NCBI RefSeq assembly: GCF_040222385.1
Contig: NZ_JAVKDF010000037.1
Location: 95,510-159,509 of the forward strand
Direction of reading: 5' to 3'
Length of the DNA stretch: 64,000 bases
Source: Imperialibacter sp040222385
GTDB lineage: Bacteria; Bacteroidota; Bacteroidia; Cytophagales; Cyclobacteriaceae
The notes under the pieces were generated by a model. That model was given only the letters and a program-made list of their open reading frames with translations. It was not told where the DNA came from and made no database searches. The position numbers and the translations under genes were made by a program. This document shows, in pieces, positions 63,906 to 64,000 of the stretch (position 1 is its first letter; the number at the start of each line of letters is the position of its first letter).

Positions 63906-63938
63906 TTTGGATTTAGGGAGAATAAGTGATTACCTTTG
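63906..63938 (+). promoter_or_regulatory. Strong promoter P2, probably of a stable RNA operon
   Basis: TTTG at 63906-63909, a 21-base spacer and TACCTTTG at 63931-63938, followed by CATCCGC, close to the CATCCC after P1. A second copy 108 bases downstream of P1. The 62 bases beyond hold no recognisable gene start and probably belong to an RNA leader. Confidence 0.7.
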
Positions 63939-64000
63939 CATCCGCTTTCAGAGGGATAGCCAAAGAAAGTGGTGTCAGCGAGACGGCAGGTTGAGTTGAG

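Noticed and set aside
1..64000. CRISPR arrays, insertion sequences, prophage
   Set aside because: No regularly spaced repeats, transposase, integrase or phage structural genes were found on either strand.

Overview
The window looks like a chromosome segment of a Bacteroidota bacterium, most likely order Cytophagales. The reasons are a SusC/SusD pair, a protein with a type IX secretion (T9SS) C-terminal tail, a PorE-like T9SS protein, DUF4199, DUF2911 and DUF1080 proteins, and promoters of the Bacteroidota form TTTG/TTG-N19-21-TAnnTTTG. GC content looks mid-range. There is no insertion sequence, prophage or CRISPR array. No gap between genes exceeds 300 bases.

Left part (1-8.4 kb): the 5' two thirds of a RapA-like SNF2 ATPase runs off the left edge with a non-ATG start. 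A more AT-rich accessory patch follows (membrane protein, methyltransferase, M28 peptidase lipoprotein, small membrane protein). It contains a repeat-like spacer at 2482-2624 that resembles cassette-associated repeats of Bacteroidota. Next come a fatty-acyl desaturase, an alpha-glucan phosphorylase relative lacking the PLP lysine, and a secreted redoxin protein.

8.5-19.8 kb: a tightly packed envelope cluster (BatA-like protein, dihydroorotase-like pseudoenzyme, two DUF4199 proteins, two family 2 glycosyltransferases) converges on a zinc-ribbon methyltransferase. After it lie a DUF1080 protein, purB and small housekeeping or unknown genes.

19.9-26.7 kb: a six-gene drug-efflux operon of the YbhGFSR type sits behind its own TetR regulator, with TolC, membrane fusion protein, two ATPases and two permeases. 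A nested 42-bp palindrome overlaps the putative promoter. 26.7-31.6 kb: a MocA-like/XdhC pair for molybdenum hydroxylase maturation, then CBS, Nudix, DUF2911 and lipoprotein genes.

31.8-42.8 kb: lepA-folD-queE, two related secreted MORN-repeat proteins, a PorE-like protein and a large propeller protein carrying a T9SS tail. 43-53 kb: a SusC-SusD-lipoprotein nutrient-uptake operon with a clear promoter and terminator but no glycoside hydrolase. It is followed by an arylsulfotransferase-like lipoprotein, a cytochrome c/copper monooxygenase fusion and a sulfotransferase.

53-64 kb is conserved core: hldD, queD, lpxB, clpX-clpP-tig, tRNA-Leu, rel, fur, a STAS protein and purA. Two strong tandem promoters at the right edge point out of the window, probably into an rRNA or other stable-RNA operon. 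Two convergent gene pairs here end inside shared hairpins.
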